Below, one piece after another: positions 1 through 8,265 of a DNA stretch of 10,667 nucleotides. The stretch covers positions 1 through 10,667 of the forward strand of contig DEQG01000134.1 of assembly GCA_002360325.1 (NCBI GenBank), read 5' to 3'. Numbering within the stretch: the first letter of the stretch is position 1; each line of letters starts with the position of its first letter. The notes below the pieces were generated by a model. It saw only the letters and a list, made by a program, of their open reading frames with translations. It was not told the DNA's origin and ran no database searches. The position numbers and the translations under genes were made by a program. Source of the stretch: Salinicoccus sp. UBA3372 (lineage in GTDB: Bacteria > Bacillota > Bacilli > Staphylococcales > Salinicoccaceae).

Positions 1-21
1 GCCCACGAGTTCCTGCAACAT
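1..21 (-). CDS. possible 5' end of a further minus-strand gene (partial)
   Basis: An ATG at 21-19 opens a frame with no stop in the seven codons available (M-L-Q-E-L-V-G) before the window ends. Just upstream on the minus strand is a purine-rich stretch (27-43) with a good Shine-Dalgarno core, GGAGG, five bases from the ATG. It lies about 35 bases beyond the terminator of the DUF4064 gene, which leaves little room for a separate promoter, so transcription could depend on read-through. Seven residues cannot identify the product. The ribosome site is the only support. Confidence 0.35.
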
Positions 22-55
22 ATCCACCTCCCGCCTCCCCACATAAATCCGCAAC

Positions 56-83
56 AAAAAAGCCCACACATCTGTGTGGGCTT
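56..83 (-). terminator. intrinsic terminator of the DUF4064 gene
   Basis: On the minus strand a 10-bp perfect stem (AAGCCCACAC pairing with GTGTGGGCTT, 60-69 with 74-83, loop of four) runs directly into six T residues. It begins 12 bases after the DUF4064 stop codon. This is a textbook rho-independent terminator. Confidence 0.9.
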
Positions 84-95
84 CAAATTAAAATT

Positions 96-1133
96 TTACA
101 GGTCGTCATTGTTGCGGCGGTCTACGTTTTGACGGCGTTCTGATGATGCGTCTTTATCGTAGCCGTAAGTCTTGCCTTCACGGTCGACTTCTTCGCGTGC
201 ATCGAAGTTAGGTGCGCTGTCTCTTTCGCGTCTTCTGCCTCCGCGCTCGCGTGTCGATCCTGAACGGCGTTCATTTTCAACTTCCATGCCATGTGTACGG
301 TTATACTCTTCATCTGTAACAGGTTCAACTGCATCGGAAGAATCAATGTTGCCGTCCACATAGTTATCACGTCCTGAGTCTCTGTAGTCATTCTCATCGA
401 TCTTGTTGAACTTGCGCGTCGCTTCGATATCATCGTCACGACGAGCATCACGTCGGCCGTCACCGCTGTAATCGCGGTCGGTACGGACATCATCATCGTA
501 AGGCGCAGCACCACGGTCCCTTTCAAATTCACGGTCGCGCTCGAGCTGCTGTCTGCGCTCGATGTCGCGGTTACGGTCCAAGTCGCGTTCGCGGCCGACA
601 GGTCCCGCATTCGGGTCATCCGCACGGTCTCTTACACCGCCGCGGTCCATCGGGTCGAGACCGTCATCCATGATCACTTCATCTTTTCTGACAAACAGCA
701 GTATTGCCGAGATGATGAAGAATAAAGGAATCAGACCTGTAATAATACCAATTACCAATGGTGCCGACAGTATACCTGCAAGCAGCATCAGGAATCCTGA
801 TAAGATGCGTCTCTTCATCGTCAATAATCCGAAAAGACCTAAAATTAACGGTAAAATTAAATATAATGCAACCATCCAGAAACTGTTCAGTGTTGCGAGT
901 GCAGTCTGAGTCAGTTCTTCAGGCGTGAATCCTTCAATATTCTGTGCTTCAAAGGATTGTTCCATCTGTGTCGTAAACTGATCGACAAATGCCTGGTCAT
1001 TGACCGTTACCAGTGAGAAAAATAAAAGTCCACCGGCAACTATGAGTAGTCCAAGCCATGCCAGCCAGCCGAATATTTTTTCTGCGATCCGGCGGACGGG
1101 CCGTATAGTTTGAGTGTATTCTCGTCTAGCCAT
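96..1133 (-). CDS. DUF4064-type membrane protein with a long charged tail
   Basis: A 345-residue integral membrane protein of unknown function. The N-terminal part looks like the four-helix DUF4064 family of Gram-positive membrane proteins: one hydrophobic segment at about 20-43, a mostly polar loop (44-84), then hydrophobic segments at about 85-105, 110-124 and 126-148. No signal peptidase site is visible. From about residue 150 to the end the protein changes to a hydrophilic tail dominated by Arg, Asp and Glu, with repeated short R-D/E-R-D/E patterns, which is probably disordered. The positive-inside rule (Arg-rich residues 3-15 before the first helix, RRI after the third segment) suggests that both ends are cytoplasmic. 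The ATG start has AGGAGG five bases upstream. The gene follows UPF0223 and ends at its own strong terminator. The family call is from recalled likeness; the tail is seen directly, and its role is unknown. Confidence 0.8.
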   Translation of the reverse strand: MARREYTQTIRPVRRIAEKIFGWLAWLGLLIVAGGLLFFSLVTVNDQAFVDQFTTQMEQSFEAQNIEGFTPEELTQTALATLNSFWMVALYLILPLILGLFGLLTMKRRILSGFLMLLAGILSAPLVIGIITGLIPLFFIISAILLFVRKDEVIMDDGLDPMDRGGVRDRADDPNAGPVGRERDLDRNRDIERRQQLERDREFERDRGAAPYDDDVRTDRDYSGDGRRDARRDDDIEATRKFNKIDENDYRDSGRDNYVDGNIDSSDAVEPVTDEEYNRTHGMEVENERRSGSTRERGGRRRERDSAPNFDAREEVDREGKTYGYDKDASSERRQNVDRRNNDDL

Positions 1134-1203
1134 AGGGACCTCCTGTAATTATGTCTTTTTGTGTGTCCTCTTTTAAATAATACCCAAGTTTATATAATAT
1201 TAA

Positions 1204-1225
1204 TCACAATAATCATATTATGTGA
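1204..1225. repeat. imperfect dyad upstream of the DUF4064 gene
   Basis: TCAC-A-ATAAT is followed after CAT by ATTAT-GTGA, giving nine paired positions with one bulged A. It sits in the AT-rich 129-base gap between UPF0223 and the DUF4064 gene, about 75 bases before the DUF4064 start. It could be an operator or simply AT-rich symmetry. No convincing -35/-10 pair was found next to it, so a regulatory role is only a possibility. Confidence 0.25.
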
Positions 1226-1233
1226 CTTAATTT

Positions 1234-1256
1234 AAAAAGCGAAAGCTGAATCCCGC
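1234..1256 (-). terminator. weak candidate terminator after the UPF0223 gene
   Basis: Seven bases past the UPF0223 stop, the minus strand can fold a six-pair stem (1239-1244 with 1251-1256, two of the pairs G-U, loop of six) followed at once by five T residues. The stem is weak, so termination would be partial. Confidence 0.4.
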
Positions 1257-1262
1257 AAGAAA

Positions 1263-1538
1263 TCATGGTTTCAAGATGTCTCCATCTTCCGCGTCTTTCA
1301 ACTGTCTTGTCAAAGTGAACGGTTCAAAACCGCTTCTTTCCTTAAACTCTTTGAACAGTGTCTTCTCTTCACTTTTCCCCGGCACGACCTGCTTGAAATT
1401 TTTGTAATGTGTCTTCAGCTCGGCAGCACCGATGCCTTCTTCATAACCGGTTTCAACCGCCTCAAAAAATTCGACAACCGCTACGATCTCTTCGGTCGTC
1501 CAGTCTTCATCGAGCGGATAACTATATCCATCATTCAC
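1263..1538 (-). CDS. UPF0223 family protein (YktA-like)
   Basis: A 91-residue small acidic cytoplasmic protein. The opening (Y-S-Y-P-L-D-x-D-W-T-x-E-E-I) and the internal block with Y-K-x-F-K-x-V-V-P-x-K-x-E-E-K match what I recall of the staphylococcal UPF0223 protein, which is also 91 residues. The function of the family is not known. In Bacillus the homologue (yktA) also lies downstream of pdhD, so the context supports the call. The start is GTG: GAGGTGA stands six bases before it, and there is no competing ATG in frame nearby. The gene begins 36 bases after the pdh operon terminator, and no separate promoter is obvious, so it may live partly on read-through from pdhD. Confidence 0.9.
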   Translation of the reverse strand: MNDGYSYPLDEDWTTEEIVAVVEFFEAVETGYEEGIGAAELKTHYKNFKQVVPGKSEEKTLFKEFKERSGFEPFTLTRQLKDAEDGDILKP

Positions 1539-1570
1539 TTCTATTCACCTCACACGCATATAAATCAAAA

Positions 1571-1595
1571 ATAAAAGGCGTCATAAAGACGCCTT
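1571..1595 (-). terminator. intrinsic terminator of the pdh operon
   Basis: Ten bases past the pdhD stop, the minus strand has an 8-bp perfect stem (AAGGCGTC with GACGCCTT, 1575-1582 with 1588-1595, loop of five). It is followed by a T-rich run TTATTTTTGATTT. It separates pdhD from the UPF0223 gene. Confidence 0.85.
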
Positions 1596-1604
1596 CGATA
1601 TTTA

Positions 1605-3011
1605 TTACATAGAATGGATTGGACGGCCTAATGCAACTTCAGCCGCTTCCATCGGGATTTCACCTAAAGTAGGGTGTGCATGGATTGTCAGGGCAATATC
1701 TTCTAAAGTAATGCCTGTCTCAACTGCAAGACCGAGTTCAGCAATGATGTCTGAAGCACCGTCACCAGCAATTTGAGCACCAAGTACTAGCCCGTCTTCT
1801 TTACGAGCAACCACTTTGACGAAGCCGTCAGTTTTGTTCAGGCCGAGCGCACGTCCGTTAGCACCGAATGGGAACTGTCCTGTAACAACTTCATAACCCT
1901 CTTCTTTTGCATCTTCTTCGTTGTATCCGACAGTTGCAAGTTCAGGCTCTGTGAAACATACTGCAGGCATACCGATGTAATCAACTTCTGATTTTTCACC
2001 AGCGATTGCTTCTGCAGCAATTTTACCTTCGTAGCTTGCTTTGTGCGCAAGTGGAAGCCCATCAACAATATCGCCGATTGCGAAAATGTTGTCGATTGAA
2101 GTTCTGGACTGCTTGTCCACTTCGATCAGACCGCGGTCATCTTTTTTGATGCCAAGCTCTTCCAGACCGATTTCTTCAGTGTTCGGCTTACGGCCGACTG
2201 TAACAAGTACGTAATCCGCTTCAACCTCGTGCGTTTCACCTTTAGCTTCATAAGTGACTTTTACGCCGTTTTCAGTTTCTTCAGCAGATTTAGCCATCGC
2301 TTTAGTAACGATTGTCGCACCTTTTTTCTTAAGGTTGCGCTTCACAAGTGAAGTCATGCGCTTTTCGAATCCGCCAAGAATATCTTTCTGGCCTTCAAGA
2401 ATCGTAACTTCAGTACCGAAATTGGCATATGCAGTACCAAGCTCAGTACCGATATAGCCGCCGCCGATTACAATCAGCTTTTCAGGCTTCTCTTCAAGAG
2501 CAAGTGCACCAGTTGAGTCAAGGATACGCTCGCCGAATTTGAATCCTGGAATTTCGATCGGACGTGAACCTGTTGCGATGATCGCATTTTTGAATTTGTA
2601 GGTCTGTGACTGCTTTTCATCCATGACTTTCATCGAGTTGTTATCGACGAAGTAAGCTTCACCTTTGACCATGTCTACTTTATTGCCTTTAAGAAGACCT
2701 TCGACACCGCCGACTAATTTATCAACAACGCTCTCTTTGAATGATTGTACTTTAGAGAAATCAAGGCTGACACCTTCAGTTTTAACACCCATTTCCTCAG
2801 AATTAAGTGCTTCCTGGTAACGGTGTGATGATGAGATGACTGCTTTGGACGGAATACATCCGACGTTCAGACACACGCCGCCCCATGCTTCTTTTTCTAC
2901 TATTGTCACTTTCTGACCTGTCTGAGCTGCACGGATTGCCGCAACGTACCCACCAGGACCTGCACCAACTACAATTGTATCTGTTTCAATAGGAAAATCT
3001 CCAACTACCAT
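1605..3011 (-). CDS. pdhD: dihydrolipoyl dehydrogenase, E3 of pyruvate dehydrogenase
   Basis: This flavoprotein reoxidises the dihydrolipoyl groups of E2 and passes the electrons through FAD to NAD+. It is 468 residues, the usual length. An N-terminal FAD-binding GAGPGG motif lies at 16-21. The redox disulphide is in [13 protein letters not shown], with Cys47 and Cys52. The ATGSRP segment is near 146-151, the NAD-binding GGGYIG at 183-188, and the C-terminal dimer-interface active site HAHPTLGE carries His446 and Glu451. Every catalytic residue expected is present. The ATG start lies five bases after the pdhC stop, and its ribosome site GGAGGG overlaps the last pdhC codons, implying translational coupling. 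E3 is often shared with other 2-oxoacid dehydrogenases and the glycine cleavage system. Its position as last gene of the operon assigns it here to pyruvate dehydrogenase. Confidence 0.97.
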   Translation of the reverse strand: MVVGDFPIETDTIVVGAGPGGYVAAIRAAQTGQKVTIVEKEAWGGVCLNVGCIPSKAVISSSHRYQEALNSEEMGVKTEGVSLDFSKVQSFKESVVDKLVGGVEGLLKGNKVDMVKGEAYFVDNNSMKVMDEKQSQTYKFKNAIIATGSRPIEIPGFKFGERILDSTGALALEEKPEKLIVIGGGYIGTELGTAYANFGTEVTILEGQKDILGGFEKRMTSLVKRNLKKKGATIVTKAMAKSAEETENGVKVTYEAKGETHEVEADYVLVTVGRKPNTEEIGLEELGIKKDDRGLIEVDKQSRTSIDNIFAIGDIVDGLPLAHKASYEGKIAAEAIAGEKSEVDYIGMPAVCFTEPELATVGYNEEDAKEEGYEVVTGQFPFGANGRALGLNKTDGFVKVVARKEDGLVLGAQIAGDGASDIIAELGLAVETGITLEDIALTIHAHPTLGEIPMEAAEVALGRPIHSM

Positions 3012-3016
3012 TCTAT

Positions 3017-4342
3017 TTATCCCTCCATCAGTAATAATTCCGGATTATTTAATAATCTCTTAATATGATTCAATGCAGTTTGGGCTTTCATGCCATCAAC
3101 CTGTCTGTGATCATAGCTCAATGATAACGCAAGAACACGTGCCGGAACAACTTGTCCATCTCTTACAATTGCTTTTTCTTCAATGCGGCCGATACCGAGT
3201 ATTGCAACTTCAGGCTGGTTGATTACCGGTGTGAAATGCGCACCGCCGGCAGAGCCCAGGTTGGAAATGGACATTGATCCGCCTTTCATTTCATCACCTG
3301 ACAATTTGCCGTCACGTGCTTTTTCAGCAAGTTCGTTAATTTCATTAGAAATTTCGAACATTGATTTCGTATTGGCATCTTTTATTACAGGTACAACCAG
3401 ACCGCGTTCAGTATCCGCAGCAATACCTACATTATAGTAATGTTTCTGAATTATTTCCATCGTTTCGTTGTCTATGGAAGTATTCAGTTCAGGGAATTTC
3501 TTCAGTGTTGACACAATTGCCTTGACCACATAAGGAAGAAACGTCAACTTGACATCCTGTTCTGCAGCGATTTCCTTGAACTTCTTGCGGTGATCCCAAA
3601 GATCATCCACGACAACTTCATCCATGTGCGTCACGTGAGGTGATGTCTGCTTGGAGTTTACCATCGCCTTGGCAATCGCTTTTCTCATGCCGGACATTTT
3701 CTCTCTTGTTTCGCGTGGACCGTCCTGTGAAGCACTCGCTGCAACTTCTTGAGTTTCTTCCTGAGTCTCTTCCTCAGAAGAAGCTTCTTCGGATGCTGCA
3801 GGCGCATCGCCGCTCTTGAATGCCTCAATATCTTCCTTAGTCACACGGCCGTTTTTGCCTGACCCTGTCACTTCATTGATGTCCACATCTTCTTCACGTG
3901 CGAACTTGCGCACGGACGGCATTGCGATGACACGGCCGCCGGAAGGTTTTTTCTCTTCTTTGTCTTCGGACTTGGCCACTTCTTTATCTTCTTTTTCCTC
4001 AGAGTCGTCTTTCTTTTCATCTTTCGATTTATCTTCGGACTTCTCTTCATCTTTGGCTTCTTCTTTTTCAGATGATTCCTCTTCAGCTCCGCCGCTGTCT
4101 TCAGAACCGTCATCAATCGTTACGATGACGGTACCGACAGTTGTCGTCTCTCCTTCTTCAACATGGAGAGTTTTGACAGTACCGTCTGTAGGAGATGGAA
4201 TCTCAACCATCGCTTTATCGTTCTGGATTTCAACAAGAACGTCATCTTCTTTGATTTCATCGCCTTCTGCGACCATCCACTTCGCTATTTCACCTTCGTG
4301 GATACCTTCACCGATATCCGGCAGTTTAAATTCAAAAGCCAC
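3017..4342 (-). CDS. pdhC: dihydrolipoamide acetyltransferase, E2 of pyruvate dehydrogenase
   Basis: The E2 core of the complex, 441 residues, transfers the acetyl group from lipoamide to CoA. Domain order: a single lipoyl domain (about 1-78) with the lipoylated Lys43 in the NDKA turn; a linker (about 79-135) made almost only of Glu, Lys, Asp and Ser; the peripheral subunit-binding domain (about 137-176, [10 protein letters not shown] to TKEDIEAF) that holds E1 and E3; a second Glu/Ala/Ser-rich linker (about 177-208); and the catalytic domain with SYDHRQVDG, active-site His412 and Asp416. It ends in the [10 protein letters not shown] tail typical of the Bacillus/Staphylococcus enzyme. The start is GTG, with AGGAGG seven bases before it. 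The gene lies 30 bases after pdhB. The strongly charged first linker differs from the Ala/Pro-rich linkers known in Bacillus; the salt-adapted explanation is inference. Confidence 0.97.
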   Translation of the reverse strand: MAFEFKLPDIGEGIHEGEIAKWMVAEGDEIKEDDVLVEIQNDKAMVEIPSPTDGTVKTLHVEEGETTTVGTVIVTIDDGSEDSGGAEEESSEKEEAKDEEKSEDKSKDEKKDDSEEKEDKEVAKSEDKEEKKPSGGRVIAMPSVRKFAREEDVDINEVTGSGKNGRVTKEDIEAFKSGDAPAASEEASSEEETQEETQEVAASASQDGPRETREKMSGMRKAIAKAMVNSKQTSPHVTHMDEVVVDDLWDHRKKFKEIAAEQDVKLTFLPYVVKAIVSTLKKFPELNTSIDNETMEIIQKHYYNVGIAADTERGLVVPVIKDANTKSMFEISNEINELAEKARDGKLSGDEMKGGSMSISNLGSAGGAHFTPVINQPEVAILGIGRIEEKAIVRDGQVVPARVLALSLSYDHRQVDGMKAQTALNHIKRLLNNPELLLMEG

Positions 4343-4372
4343 TGTAATTCCTCCTTTTATATGATCTTTATT

Positions 4373-5350
4373 TTAGAAATCGTATACTTCTTTAGCTGTT
4401 TCAATAATATCATCTTTAGTCGGCAGCCATACTTCTTCTGCCTGAGTGAACGGATATACAGTATCCGGAGCCGTCACACGTTTGATTGGTGCTTCCAGGC
4501 TCAGAATCACGCGCTCAGACAATTCAGCTGCGACGTTTGCCGCGATGCCCGCCTGGCGCTGTGCTTCCTGGACAACCACTGCACGGTTTGTCTTTTCAAC
4601 GGATTCGACAAGTGTGTCGTAATCCACCGGAGATACTGTCCGGAGGTCGATCACTTCTGCAGAGATGCCGTCTTCTTCAAGCGCTTCTGCAGCTTTGATG
4701 GATTCCTGGACCATCGCACCGTATGCAATCAGTGTCACATCCGTACCTTCTCTTTTAACGTTCGCTTTGCCGATTTCAACCGTGTAGTCCTCTTCAGGCA
4801 CTTCTTCACGGAATGAGCGGTAAAGTTTCATGTGCTCAAGGAATACGACCGGGTCGTTCGAACGGATTGCTTCGATCAGAAGACCTTTCGCATCCGCCGG
4901 ATTTGAAGGAATGACCACTTTCAGACCAGGTGTCTGAGCCATCAGACCTTCAAGTGAGTCTGCGTGCATTTCAGGAGTGTGCACACCGCCGCCGAATGGC
5001 GCACGGATAACGACCGGCATCGGTTTTGAAGCACCGGAACGGAAGCGGTGTCTTGCAATCTGGCCTGCTACCCCGTCCATTGCTTCGAATAAAAACCCGA
5101 AGAACTGGATTTCCATTACAGGGCGGTAGCCTTCAAGCGTCAGACCGAGTCCAAGTGATACAAGGCCGCTTTCTGCAAGCGGCGTATCGAATACGCGCTC
5201 TTCGCCGAATTCTTTCTGTAAGCCTTCAGTCGCACGGAAGACACCACCATTGACACCGACGTCCTCACCAAAGACCAGGACATTTTCATCATTTTTGAGT
5301 TCAGTGGCCATCGCTTCTGTGATCGCCTGAATCATCGTCTTTTCAGCCAT
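4373..5350 (-). CDS. pdhB: pyruvate dehydrogenase E1 component, beta subunit
   Basis: The beta chain of the alpha2-beta2 E1 enzyme, which decarboxylates pyruvate with thiamine diphosphate and acetylates the E2 lipoyl group. It is 325 residues, the same length as the Bacillus protein. Visible landmarks are [15 protein letters not shown] at 28-41; DTPLAES with Glu60, the residue that contacts the cofactor aminopyrimidine in the family; RHRFRSG at 100-106; and [15 protein letters not shown] with the conserved His124 and His129. The C-terminal half carries the [13 protein letters not shown] and APDTVYPF segments of the transketolase C domain. The ATG start is only three bases after the pdhA stop. 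The ribosome site AGGAG lies inside the end of pdhA, 12 bases upstream, so the two subunits are probably translated in step. Confidence 0.97.
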   Translation of the reverse strand: MAEKTMIQAITEAMATELKNDENVLVFGEDVGVNGGVFRATEGLQKEFGEERVFDTPLAESGLVSLGLGLTLEGYRPVMEIQFFGFLFEAMDGVAGQIARHRFRSGASKPMPVVIRAPFGGGVHTPEMHADSLEGLMAQTPGLKVVIPSNPADAKGLLIEAIRSNDPVVFLEHMKLYRSFREEVPEEDYTVEIGKANVKREGTDVTLIAYGAMVQESIKAAEALEEDGISAEVIDLRTVSPVDYDTLVESVEKTNRAVVVQEAQRQAGIAANVAAELSERVILSLEAPIKRVTAPDTVYPFTQAEEVWLPTKDDIIETAKEVYDF

Positions 5351-5353
5351 TGT

Positions 5354-6487
<1,134 letters not shown>

Positions 6488-6517
6488 TTAATGTTTATTT
6501 TTTAGCTCTTATAAATA

Positions 6518-6546
6518 ATTTTATCACAGTCTGTTACAACAGTAAA
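6518..6546 (-). promoter_or_regulatory. candidate promoter of the pdh operon
   Basis: On the minus strand TTTACT (-35, 6546-6541, four of six to consensus) is separated by 17 bases from TAAAAT (-10, 6523-6518, five of six). A TG one base before the -10 gives an extended -10 element. It would start RNA near 6511, leaving a leader of about 50 bases before pdhA. The match is reasonable, but no experimental support is available. Confidence 0.5.
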
Positions 6547-6565
6547 TTTAGCTGTTGTGAAACAG
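6531..6565. promoter_or_regulatory. paired CTGTT/AACAG dyads over the pdhA promoter
   Basis: Two inverted repeats lie side by side: CTGTT-AC-AACAG (6531-6542) and CTGTT-GTGA-AACAG (6552-6565). The inner halves also form a larger dyad, ACAACAG (6536-6542) with CTGTTGT (6552-6558). The first dyad covers the spacer and the edge of the predicted -35 element, and the second lies just upstream. This placement suits a regulator binding site, but I cannot name the regulator. Confidence 0.35.
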
Positions 6566-6604
6566 ATAATTGTAAACATTGATATTGCAAGGTTGATTAA
6601 ATGA

Positions 6605-6620
6605 AACAGAAAAATCTGTT
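6605..6620 (-). terminator. weak hairpin after the lipoprotein gene
   Basis: Ten bases past the ykyA-like stop, the minus strand reads AACAGA-TTTT-TCTGTT, a perfect 6-bp stem with a loop of four, followed by TCATTT. The trailing T tract is poor, so it would be a leaky terminator at best. It repeats the AACAG/CTGTT half-sites found over the pdhA promoter and could instead be part of that group. Confidence 0.3.
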
Positions 6621-6630
6621 ATAGTACACT

Positions 6631-7263
6631 TTAAGATTCGTTAAAGATTCCGTACACTTCGTTCTTCACTTCATTCAGGCGTTCCGTCGCTGTCTCATAC
6701 TCTTCCTGCAGGACAGTCAGCCCGTCGTACTCCTCATTCAGAGTATTGATATGGTCATCGATGTCATCCTGACTCAGATTTTCATCTTCCTGCAAGTATT
6801 CGAATAACTCTTCCTCGCTGTTTAAAACACTTCTGAACGCTTCCATCAGTTCATCATGTTTCGCATATCTGTCATCCGCCGCAGCATTAAGCGCCTCGGC
6901 CTGCTGACGGTACTCCTCGTTGCTGATATCCCCGATCAGCTCCTCGGCTTCAGCCGCGACCGCCTGGGATTCTTCCATCACCGCAGCCTCCTCGTCGATC
7001 AGCTCAAAACGCTCTGCAGTATTTTCAGCGAGCGACCCGCTCATATCACTCAGTTCGCCGCGCTCCGCAGTCGACAGATCTTCCTGGATCTGGCCGCGTC
7101 TGTTTTCCAGCCTGTTGAAATCGTCACTGATATCACTGATCTCCGATTCCACATCCAATGTTTCCTGGAACTTCACGAAGAAGGTTTCCAGTTCATCAAT
7201 CTCGTTGTTACAGGCCGATAAAATAAAAACCAGCCCCATCATTAAAGCCGCAATTCTCTTCAT
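6631..7263 (-). CDS. YkyA-like cell-wall-associated lipoprotein
   Basis: A 210-residue lipoprotein. It starts MKR, has a hydrophobic stretch to residue 15, and then a lipobox L-S-A-C with Cys18 as the lipidation site. The mature part is almost entirely charged and polar (Glu, Asp, Gln, Arg) with long helical, heptad-like stretches, so it is probably a coiled coil outside the membrane. This matches the YkyA family of putative cell-wall-binding lipoproteins. In Bacillus subtilis ykyA likewise lies between the deformylase gene and pdhA. No catalytic motif is visible, and the biological role is not established. The ATG is preceded at nine bases by GGAGGA. It is transcribed divergently from def and stands 170 bases ahead of pdhA. 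Confidence 0.85.
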   Translation of the reverse strand: MKRIAALMMGLVFILSACNNEIDELETFFVKFQETLDVESEISDISDDFNRLENRRGQIQEDLSTAERGELSDMSGSLAENTAERFELIDEEAAVMEESQAVAAEAEELIGDISNEEYRQQAEALNAAADDRYAKHDELMEAFRSVLNSEEELFEYLQEDENLSQDDIDDHINTLNEEYDGLTVLQEEYETATERLNEVKNEVYGIFNES

Positions 7264-7324
7264 TTATAAAAATCCTCCGCAACATCAAAATTTAAATAAT
7301 CCTGGTACTGATATACACCACTCT

Positions 7325-7342
7325 TTTATAGTATACTATAAA
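7325..7342. promoter_or_regulatory. 18-bp perfect palindrome between ykyA-like gene and def
   Basis: The sequence TTTATAGTATACTATAAA is its own reverse complement. It lies in the 109-base gap shared by two divergent genes, 18 bases before the def ribosome site. It contains TATACT on both strands. On the plus strand TATACT at 7332-7337 has CTGATA 18 bases upstream as a possible -35. It may be a two-way -10 region, an operator, or both. No regulator can be named. Confidence 0.4.
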
Positions 7343-7372
7343 TATTCTTACACAAAAACAGGAGGGTTTACC

Positions 7373-7924
7373 TTGTTAACAATGAAAGATATCGTCCGCG
7401 ATCCGGCACCTATATTAAGGAAGAAGGCAGCGGAAGTGAGTGAGATTGACGAAGAAACGATCTCACAATTGAAAAGTATGAGAGAGTACCTTAAAAACTC
7501 ACAAAATGAGGAAATTGCAGAGAGATATAAATTGAGGTCCGGCGTCGGCCTTGCTGCGCCGCAGATCGGTCTCGACAAGCGCATGCTTGCCGTATACATT
7601 GAAAACACCGAAGGTGAAGTCGAATACGACTACATGCTGATCAATCCGAAAGTGAAAAGCCACTCGGTCGCTGAAACATATCTGCCGTCAGGCGAAGGCT
7701 GTCTCAGTGTCGATGAGGATATCGAAGGGCTCGTCCACCGTTACAAGAGGATCCGCATCACGGCGACGACAATCGACGGCAAACAGCTCGAACTGAAGGC
7801 GAAAGGCATGCTCGCTGTAGTACTGCAGCATGAAATCGACCACCTCGACGGCATCATGTTCTACGACCGTATCGACAAAGATTTCCCAAACGATCCTAAA
7901 ATCGGCGCACAGCCGCTGGAATAA
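7373..7924 (+). CDS. def: peptide deformylase
   Basis: Removes the N-formyl group from the first methionine of new proteins at the ribosome, an essential step in bacteria. At 183 residues it has the length of the type 2 enzymes of Gram-positives. All three signature motifs are present: GVGLAAPQ at 57-64, EGCLS at 108-112 with the metal-binding Cys110, and QHEIDH at 152-157 with metal-binding His153 and His157 and catalytic Glu154. The start is taken as TTG at 7373, because AGGAGGG lies six bases before it. The in-frame ATG at 7382 would be 15 bases away. The resulting N-terminus MLTMKDI also matches what I recall of the Staphylococcus aureus enzyme. Two stop codons stand in tandem at the end. 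The frame stays open far upstream but without any ribosome site, so the longer form is rejected. Confidence 0.96.
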   Translation: MLTMKDIVRDPAPILRKKAAEVSEIDEETISQLKSMREYLKNSQNEEIAERYKLRSGVGLAAPQIGLDKRMLAVYIENTEGEVEYDYMLINPKVKSHSVAETYLPSGEGCLSVDEDIEGLVHRYKRIRITATTIDGKQLELKAKGMLAVVLQHEIDHLDGIMFYDRIDKDFPNDPKIGAQPLE

Positions 7925-7925
7925 T

Positions 7926-7951
7926 AAAAAACCCGTGGATTCACGGGTTTT
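7926..7951. terminator. bidirectional terminator between def and the small convergent gene
   Basis: AAAACCCGTG (7928-7937) pairs with CACGGGTTTT (7942-7951) around a loop GATT. Read on the plus strand the stem ends in TTTT and serves def. Read on the minus strand it ends in six T residues (7931-7926) and serves the gene at 7950-8213, whose stop codon is part of the stem. Confidence 0.88.
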
Positions 7952-8213
7952 ACATAAAATCATCACGACGTTCTTTAAAAGGAACGTTTTTTTCATAAAG
8001 CAGCGGTTTTAATTCTTCAAAAATATCCAGATTCAACACTTCCGGATCTTTGTCGTAGCGCGGCCGGTGCACATCCACCGTAACGGTTTCGTCGTCATAT
8101 TTGTAATTCATGACCACCCCTTTGTCACGCACATTGAACTCCAAACCGGTAAAATTACGGTCTTCACGTTCTTTTTCAAGCAATATCTGAGATAATAGAC
8201 TTTGTGCTTTCAC
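7950..8213 (-). CDS. conserved-looking small protein of unknown function
   Basis: An 87-residue soluble, highly charged protein that I cannot assign to a named family. It has a helical start (M-K-A-Q-S-L-L-S-Q-I-L-L-E-K-E), then alternating patterns that look like a small beta-rich domain (VVMNYKYDDETVTVDVHR), and a charged helical end. There is no signal peptide or membrane segment. The start is set at GTG 8213: GGAGGG stands seven bases before it, and the predicted promoter would start RNA near 8229. The longer frame from GTG 8231 would therefore have its first codon at or upstream of the transcript start. From memory, staphylococcal genomes carry a small uncharacterised gene at this place between def and rpoY, so it is probably the same gene. 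This is not verified. Confidence 0.75.
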   Translation of the reverse strand: MKAQSLLSQILLEKEREDRNFTGLEFNVRDKGVVMNYKYDDETVTVDVHRPRYDKDPEVLNLDIFEELKPLLYEKNVPFKERRDDFM

Positions 8214-8235
8214 AGGCTTCCCTCCAATCACTTCT

Positions 8236-8265
8236 ATTATAAAGTCTTTGCATGCCGGCCGTCTA
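8236..8265 (-). promoter_or_regulatory. promoter of the small gene at 7950-8213
   Basis: A perfect -10 box TATAAT (8241-8236) has TAGACG (8265-8260, four of six) 18 bases upstream. The predicted start near 8229 leaves a short leader carrying the GGAGGG site used by the GTG at 8213. The promoter interleaves with a plus-strand promoter at 8248-8276. Confidence 0.6.

Noticed and set aside
3816..4364. 182-codon plus-strand open frame, rich in serine, opposite pdhC
   Set aside because: It is the mirror of the Glu/Lys/Asp/Ser-rich E2 linker and lipoyl domain. It has no family resemblance, and pdhC on the other strand is certain.
4163..4816. 217-codon plus-strand frame opposite pdhC/pdhB
   Set aside because: It is rich in Phe, Cys and His, as expected from reading an acidic coding strand backwards. 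It spans the pdhB-pdhC junction and has no recognisable domain.
6552..6580. Rex operator in front of pdhA
   Set aside because: Only one half (TTGTGAA) fits the known consensus. The expected inverted half, TTCACAA, is missing at the right distance.
6920..7372. Upstream extension of the def frame by about 150 codons
   Set aside because: It runs antisense to the lipoprotein gene, crosses the intergenic region and lacks a ribosome site. The TTG at 7373 has an ideal one, and it gives the expected deformylase length and N-terminus.
8214..8231. Six-codon longer start (GTG 8231) for the small minus-strand gene
   Set aside because: It would place the first codon at or before the predicted transcript start and would put the GGAGGG ribosome site inside the coding region. 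GTG 8213 fits both signals.
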